From GCA-2688105 sp964499445 (GTDB taxonomy: Bacteria; Chloroflexota; Dehalococcoidia; Dehalococcoidales; GCA-2688105), in the NCBI GenBank assembly GCA_964499445.1, contig CAZCLE010000023.1, positions 1 through 16,493 on the forward strand: a DNA stretch of 16,493 nucleotides, read 5' to 3'. The notes below the pieces were generated by a model. That model had not been told where the DNA came from. It saw only the letters and a program-made list of their open reading frames with translations, and made no database searches. A program made the position numbers and the translations under genes. Below are positions 12,881 to 16,493 of the stretch, piece by piece (position 1 is the stretch's first letter; the number at the start of each line of letters is the position of its first letter).

Positions 12881-14025
12881 GGGTTATCTCCATCGGCAAG
12901 CTCAGCGACTTTTTGCCTGGCCCAGGCATCAGCGGCTAGTATTCCCTCCAGACTGGGGTGAGCTATAACTTGGTGCTGTTCCAGTGCCTGCTCTACAAGA
13001 TGGGCAATATCAGTAAATTTAATGCGTTGTGATAGGAAGAGTTCCACAGCTACCTCATCGGCGCCGCAAAGCACTGCCGGGTAGGTTCCCCCCTTCTTCC
13101 CCGCCTCAATGGCTAAATTGAGACAAGGGAAGGTATCCAGGTCAGGTGACTCAAAGGTCAGGCTATTAATCCGACTCCAGTCAAGCCGGGGAAGTTGGGG
13201 GTTGGGTAGCCGTTCCGGGTAGGACAGGGCATATTGGATGGGTAGGCGCATATCAGGGTAACTTAACTGGGCTTTAGTTGAGCCGTCGGCGAATTCTACC
13301 ATAGAGTGTATGATGCTCTGGGGGTGAATTAAAACCTTGATATCCTCAAAAGGCAGGTTAAATAGCCAGCGGGCTTCAATTACCTCAAACCCCTTGTTCA
13401 TCAGGGTAGCCGAGTCGATGGTAACCTTCCTTCCCATCTGCCACGAGGGGTGCTTTAGGGCTTGGTCAACGGTAACCCCTTTTAGCTGAGCTGGTGAGTA
13501 GTGAAGGAAAGGTCCTCCTGAGGCAGTCAGCATGAGCTGGACTGGCGGTTGTGTTTCACCCTTGAGGCATTGCCATATAGCGCTATGTTCGCTATCAATA
13601 GGCAGAAGCTGAGCCCCGTTTAGTTTTGCCTCATTGGTGATAATCTCGCCAGCCATAACTAATGATTCCTTGTTAGCCAGGGCAACCTTTTTGCCGGCTT
13701 TTACTGCCGCCAGTGTCGGGCTCAACCCTGATTTCCCGGGGGTAGCGATGACCACCGTGTCCACTTGAGGATGACGGGCAATGTCTTCCGGTGATAGAAA
13801 TTCATATTCTTCATTAATCGGGCGAACCCCCGCCTCTTTGTCCTGGTAGTTGATGAATTTCGGTCTGAACTCGTTGACTTGCTTGGTCAGTAGCTCAAGG
13901 TTCTTCCCCGCCGCCAGCCCAACTATATGAAACCGGTCAGGTAAGGCACGGACTACTTGAAGCGTTTGCTGACCTATGGAGCCGGTTGAGCCCAGAACCG
14001 CTAATTGATTTCCTATACCACCCAT
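12874..14025 (-). CDS. dxr: 1-deoxy-D-xylulose 5-phosphate reductoisomerase
   Basis: DXR converts DXP to methylerythritol 4-phosphate with NADPH, the first committed MEP-pathway step. The 383-residue product has the nucleotide-binding loop LAVLGSTGSIGQQTL (8-22), LANKESLVMAGE (116-127), metal ligands Asp144 and Glu146 (PIDSEHSAI) and Glu214, the substrate motifs TASGGPF (167-173), HPSWQMGRKVTIDSATLMNKG (192-212) with Asn210/Lys211, and HPQSIIHSMVEFADGS. Length and motif order are normal. Its ATG lies inside the end of cdsA (13-base overlap) and its stop overlaps the start of rseP, so cdsA-dxr-rseP form a tightly coupled trio. The fosmidomycin-target residues appear intact. Confidence 0.97.
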   Translation of the reverse strand: MGGIGNQLAVLGSTGSIGQQTLQVVRALPDRFHIVGLAAGKNLELLTKQVNEFRPKFINYQDKEAGVRPINEEYEFLSPEDIARHPQVDTVVIATPGKSGLSPTLAAVKAGKKVALANKESLVMAGEIITNEAKLNGAQLLPIDSEHSAIWQCLKGETQPPVQLMLTASGGPFLHYSPAQLKGVTVDQALKHPSWQMGRKVTIDSATLMNKGFEVIEARWLFNLPFEDIKVLIHPQSIIHSMVEFADGSTKAQLSYPDMRLPIQYALSYPERLPNPQLPRLDWSRINSLTFESPDLDTFPCLNLAIEAGKKGGTYPAVLCGADEVAVELFLSQRIKFTDIAHLVEQALEQHQVIAHPSLEGILAADAWARQKVAELADGDNPW

Positions 14026-14843
14026 ATTGCATAATAATATACCACGACGCCAGCAAAGACAACGCTGTCTATACGGTCAAGGAAGCCCCCATGTCCAGGT
14101 ATTAGCTGGCTTGAGTCCTTTACTCCCATATTGCGTTTGAGTAAGGACTCTATCAGGTCGCCAAGTTGGCCAAAAATACTGACCGATACGCCTAAAAGTA
14201 TTGCCTGCCAGCAAGCGAAGTCCTGAAGATAGAGGGGATTGGGTAAAGTAAATAGCTTGGGCAAGATGAAGAACAGGCTAACTATGATGGCACCACAGAC
14301 GCCAGCTATGGCTCCTTCCCAGGTCTTGCCGGGGCTAATATGCGGGGCAAGGTGGTGTCTGCCCAGGACTCTGCCGATGAAGAAAGCGGTGGTATCAGAA
14401 GCAAAGGTGGTAAACAAGGCAAAAAATACCCAATTTCTACCCGCATCTCCCGCATCTAGACCTCTCAGGGCGACAAAGTGACTTAGCAGCCAACCCAGGT
14501 AGAGAATTCCGGCTATTGTCCACACCCAGCTAGTGAAAGCCTCTCTCCGCGAGCGCCATAGAAGGTAGATTAAGGGTAGTATCACTGCCGAGGTTAATAG
14601 AAGTGGCGTAAGAGTGGCATAATCAAAGTGGGGGCTCAGGATAAATAGCAATGTCCAGATTAGCCCAAAGTAGGTAAGTGGTGGCACCTTGGCTACCGCC
14701 ACCATTTTATAGAATTCAAAGGCAGCCAGCAGTCCCCAGATAGCCACTACTATGGTGAACCAGGGCAATGGTTGGTCAAACCAAATAGTCGCGACGAGGA
14801 GAGGAATACCCCATAGTGCAGTTATGGCCCTTTTCTTAAGCAT
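14013..14843 (-). CDS. cdsA: Phosphatidate cytidylyltransferase (CDP-diglyceride synthase)
   Basis: CdsA makes CDP-diacylglycerol from phosphatidic acid and CTP in the inner membrane, the branch point for phospholipids. The 276-residue product is rich in membrane helices and carries the family signature: HISPGKTWEGAIAGVCGA, then the C-terminal GQLGDLIESLLKRNMGVKDS and LIPGHGGFLDRIDSVVFA. The start is the ATG at 14841-14843 (MLKKRAITALWGIPLL), with GGA about nine bases upstream. The longer open frame from 14924 would read through a palindromic element and lacks family character, so it was not used. The stop overlaps the dxr start by 13 bases. Confidence 0.94.
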   Translation of the reverse strand: MLKKRAITALWGIPLLVATIWFDQPLPWFTIVVAIWGLLAAFEFYKMVAVAKVPPLTYFGLIWTLLFILSPHFDYATLTPLLLTSAVILPLIYLLWRSRREAFTSWVWTIAGILYLGWLLSHFVALRGLDAGDAGRNWVFFALFTTFASDTTAFFIGRVLGRHHLAPHISPGKTWEGAIAGVCGAIIVSLFFILPKLFTLPNPLYLQDFACWQAILLGVSVSIFGQLGDLIESLLKRNMGVKDSSQLIPGHGGFLDRIDSVVFAGVVVYYYAIWVV

Positions 14844-14880
14844 GAGATTTTCCTTTACCTCTCTGGAGTAAAGAGTGTTA

Positions 14881-14957
14881 CCGAGAGGCAAAGCCTCTCT
14901 TACATAACCGATTCCCCTTCTCATCGTCGGGGAAAGGGAGACACACGGGGTGAGGTT
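14881..14957 (+). repeat. Palindromic intergenic element, copy between uppS and cdsA
   Basis: Hairpin 1 is GAGAGGC (14883-14889) with GCCTCTC (14893-14899) around AAA. Hairpin 2 is TTCCCC (14912-14917) with GGGGAA (14929-14934), a weaker stem. The edge GGGGTGAGG (14947-14955) matches the edge of copy 3 (GGGGGTGAGGTAGGTAAAC on its minus strand). It is oriented against the direction of the uppS-cdsA transcript. Confidence 0.65.
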
Positions 14958-14973
14958 ATTAAATAGACTTTGG

Positions 14974-15756
14974 CTACGTGCTGCCGAGAGTAATGTTGTT
15001 TACTCCGCTTCCCTTTTTGCCTCTTTGTAGTCCGCCGAAGCGCCTTTTCCTCTGGTTATAGGCTATTAGTGCTTTCTCCACCTCTTTTTTATCAAAGTCG
15101 GGCCATAGAACATCGGTGAAGTAGTATTCGCTGTAAGCTGTTTGCCAGATTAGAAAATTGCTAAGACGGAGCTCATCACCAGTGCGAATTAACAGGTCAA
15201 CATCGGGTAAGCCAGCGGTATAAAGGTAGTTATTAAATAAAATTTCGTCTATGTTTTGGGGTGGGATACCTTCAGTTACCAGGCAGCGCACTGCATCTAT
15301 AATCTCAGCGCGTCCCCCGTAATTAAAGGCGAGGCTAAGTGTCATTCTGGTATTGTTTTTAGTTAGCTCTACCGCGCTATTTATTGTTTGTTGCAGGTTT
15401 TGTGGGAGTTCATTAAGCCGCCCAAGGTGACGGAGTTTGATACCATTCTGATAAAATTCTGAGACACATTTATCTATAAATTTCCCCAGCAGCTGGAATA
15501 AACCCCTAACCTCATCTTCGGGTCGGCTCCAGTTTTCCGTAGAGAAACCATAAAGGGTTACATATTTTATTTGGTATTCATTAAGGTATGCGACCATGGA
15601 GCGCATGTTTTCTGCCCCGGCGTGGTGCCCCTCAAGCCTAGGCAACCCATGCTGTTTTGCCCATCTACCATTACCGTCGGGCACAATGGCTACATGATTG
15701 GGGAGTAGAGCAATCCTTTTCATAGTTGATGAAGCACCTACTGTTTTGCCACTCAA
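14974..15756 (-). CDS. uppS: Isoprenyl transferase (undecaprenyl diphosphate synthase type)
   Basis: This cis-prenyltransferase condenses isopentenyl diphosphate units on farnesyl diphosphate, giving the long-chain carrier lipid for cell-wall or glycan assembly. The 260-residue product has the active-site Asp27 in PDGNGRWAK (26-34), the LYGFSTENWSRP segment (68-79), FNYGGRAEI (144-152) and the C-terminal signature RTGDELRLSNFLIWQ (191-205) followed by YSEYYFTDVLWPDF. The proline before Asp27 replaces the usual methionine (IMDGNGRWA). I chose the TTG at 15754-15756 because AAGAGG lies seven bases upstream. An ATG at 15721-15723, eleven codons in, is the alternative and would give a more compact N-terminus. 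The gene begins 22 bases after frr ends. Confidence 0.94.
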   Translation of the reverse strand: MSGKTVGASSTMKRIALLPNHVAIVPDGNGRWAKQHGLPRLEGHHAGAENMRSMVAYLNEYQIKYVTLYGFSTENWSRPEDEVRGLFQLLGKFIDKCVSEFYQNGIKLRHLGRLNELPQNLQQTINSAVELTKNNTRMTLSLAFNYGGRAEIIDAVRCLVTEGIPPQNIDEILFNNYLYTAGLPDVDLLIRTGDELRLSNFLIWQTAYSEYYFTDVLWPDFDKKEVEKALIAYNQRKRRFGGLQRGKKGSGVNNITLGST

Positions 15757-15778
15757 TATTAAACCTCTTTAACCTTAG

Positions 15779-16336
15779 CTAGACCTCCATAAGTTCGGCT
15801 TCTTTATCTTGTCCAATTTGCTCGGTATCGGCTGTAAAGCTATCAGTAAGCTTTTGTAGCTGGTCTAGGACACGCTTAAGCTCATCCTGTGATATATCCT
15901 TATTTTTCTCCAGCCCCTTTAGTTCTTCCATGGCTTCACGTCTCAGGTTGCGTATCGCAATCTTTCTTTCCTCAACTCTACTTCGCACCATCTTAATTAG
16001 CTCCTGTCGCCGCTCTTCAGTAAGTGGTGGAATATTCACCCGAATTACACGCCCATCGCTAGTCGGATTTAGCCCCAGGTTAGACTTCAGGATAGCCTTT
16101 TCTATACTATGTGTAATACCTGGGTCCCAGGGTTGGACGACGAGGAGCCTGGCTTCGGGAGCCGAAATACCAGCAATTTGATTGAGTGGGGTGGGAACGC
16201 CAGCATATTCCACCTTGATATGTTCTATTAAGGCGGGGGTGGCGTGCCCGGTGCGAATAGTGGCTAACTCCCTCTTCAAGCCCTCAGCAGATATTCGCAT
16301 TTTTTCTTCAATAGTCCATAAAGTGTGGCTAACCAT
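15779..16336 (-). CDS. frr: Ribosome recycling factor
   Basis: RRF, with EF-G, splits post-termination ribosomes. The 185-residue length is exactly typical. Family landmarks include GLKRELATIRTGHATPALIE (residues about 19-38), the IKVEYAGVPTPLNQIAGISA segment, LLVVQPWDPG, the LGLNPTSDGRVIRVNIPPLT region and a long C-terminal helix ending in an acidic tail. The ATG at 16334-16336 follows the pyrH stop by four bases and has only a weak AAGAA upstream, so translation is probably coupled to pyrH. pyrH-frr-uppS-cdsA is a widely conserved order. Confidence 0.97.
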   Translation of the reverse strand: MVSHTLWTIEEKMRISAEGLKRELATIRTGHATPALIEHIKVEYAGVPTPLNQIAGISAPEARLLVVQPWDPGITHSIEKAILKSNLGLNPTSDGRVIRVNIPPLTEERRQELIKMVRSRVEERKIAIRNLRREAMEELKGLEKNKDISQDELKRVLDQLQKLTDSFTADTEQIGQDKEAELMEV

Positions 16337-16340
16337 TTTC

Positions 16341-16493
16341 TTATTCGTTGGATACTAGGGTACCAATAGAGTCACCGATTACTGCTCGTTCTATACTGCG
16401 GGGGACTTGAAGGTCAAAAACAATTATAGGCAGCTTGTTTTCCAGACATAAGGAAAGGGCGGTGGTATCCATTACTTCCAGACGCATATTTAA
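16341..16493 (-). CDS. pyrH: Uridylate kinase, C-terminal part (5' end outside window)
   Basis: UMP kinase phosphorylates UMP to UDP. Only the last 50 codons are in the window, reading LNMRLEVMDTTALSLCLENK, then LPIIVFDLQVPRSIERAVIG and a tail ending in IGTLVSNE and TAA. The pattern of MDxTA followed by PIxVFDL and a GTLV end is typical of bacterial PyrH, which carries no recognisable motif of other kinases here. It is the first gene visible of the minus-strand block and lies four bases before frr. Confidence 0.92.
   Translation of the reverse strand, partial: LNMRLEVMDTTALSLCLENKLPIIVFDLQVPRSIERAVIGDSIGTLVSNE

Noticed and set aside
14844..14924. Longer cdsA starting at 14924.
   Set aside because: The added residues are translated palindromic element. 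The family-like N-terminus and a ribosome binding site are at 14843.

Overview
The window reads as a bacterial chromosome segment, most likely from the Chloroflexota class Dehalococcoidia. The basis is gene order and protein character rather than a database match: the minus-strand run pyrH-frr-uppS-cdsA-dxr-rseP-ispG-(...)-proS is, as far as I recall, the arrangement known from Dehalococcoides-type genomes, and the plus strand carries infC-rpmI-rplT-pheS-pheT. GC content is moderate and start codons include TTG and GTG.

Layout. Positions 1-4661 (plus strand) hold translation genes: the 3' end of infC, rpmI, a possible 27-codon membrane micro-ORF, rplT, and then pheS-pheT behind their own promoter and a terminator-like hairpin. 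Positions 4662-6447 form an AT-richer island between core genes. It holds two unrecognised minus-strand ORFs (a probable membrane-anchored protein and a tiny membrane ORF) and a plus-strand arsenite methyltransferase (arsM) with its own promoter. The tail of arsM overlaps the tail of proS. Positions 6434-16493 (minus strand) are one long co-directional block, read from the right: pyrH (partial), frr, uppS, cdsA, dxr, rseP, ispG, a pentapeptide-repeat/ion-channel fusion, a coiled-coil lipoprotein, a small multi-pass membrane protein and proS.

Function. The left block makes translation factors, ribosomal proteins and phenylalanyl-tRNA synthetase. The right block joins pyrimidine nucleotide supply (pyrH), ribosome recycling (frr), two MEP-pathway isoprenoid steps (dxr, ispG), undecaprenyl carrier synthesis (uppS), phospholipid precursor synthesis (cdsA), a membrane site-2 protease (rseP) and prolyl-tRNA charging (proS). 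Several neighbours overlap or nearly touch (infC/rpmI, pheS/pheT, pyrH/frr, cdsA/dxr, dxr/rseP, ispG/channel), which suggests translational coupling. Three membrane or envelope genes of no known link to isoprenoid synthesis sit between ispG and proS.

The most unusual structure is a family of short intergenic palindromic elements, with copies at 421-519, 8611-8658, 9239-9355, 11459-11480, 11555-11652, 11656-11740, 11764-11796 and 14881-14957. The best copies have two perfect hairpins in a fixed order and a shared edge sequence. The stem sequences differ between copies but stay self-complementary, so structure is being kept. They lie between genes inside operons and lack the U-tracts of ordinary terminators. 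I cannot name this family.
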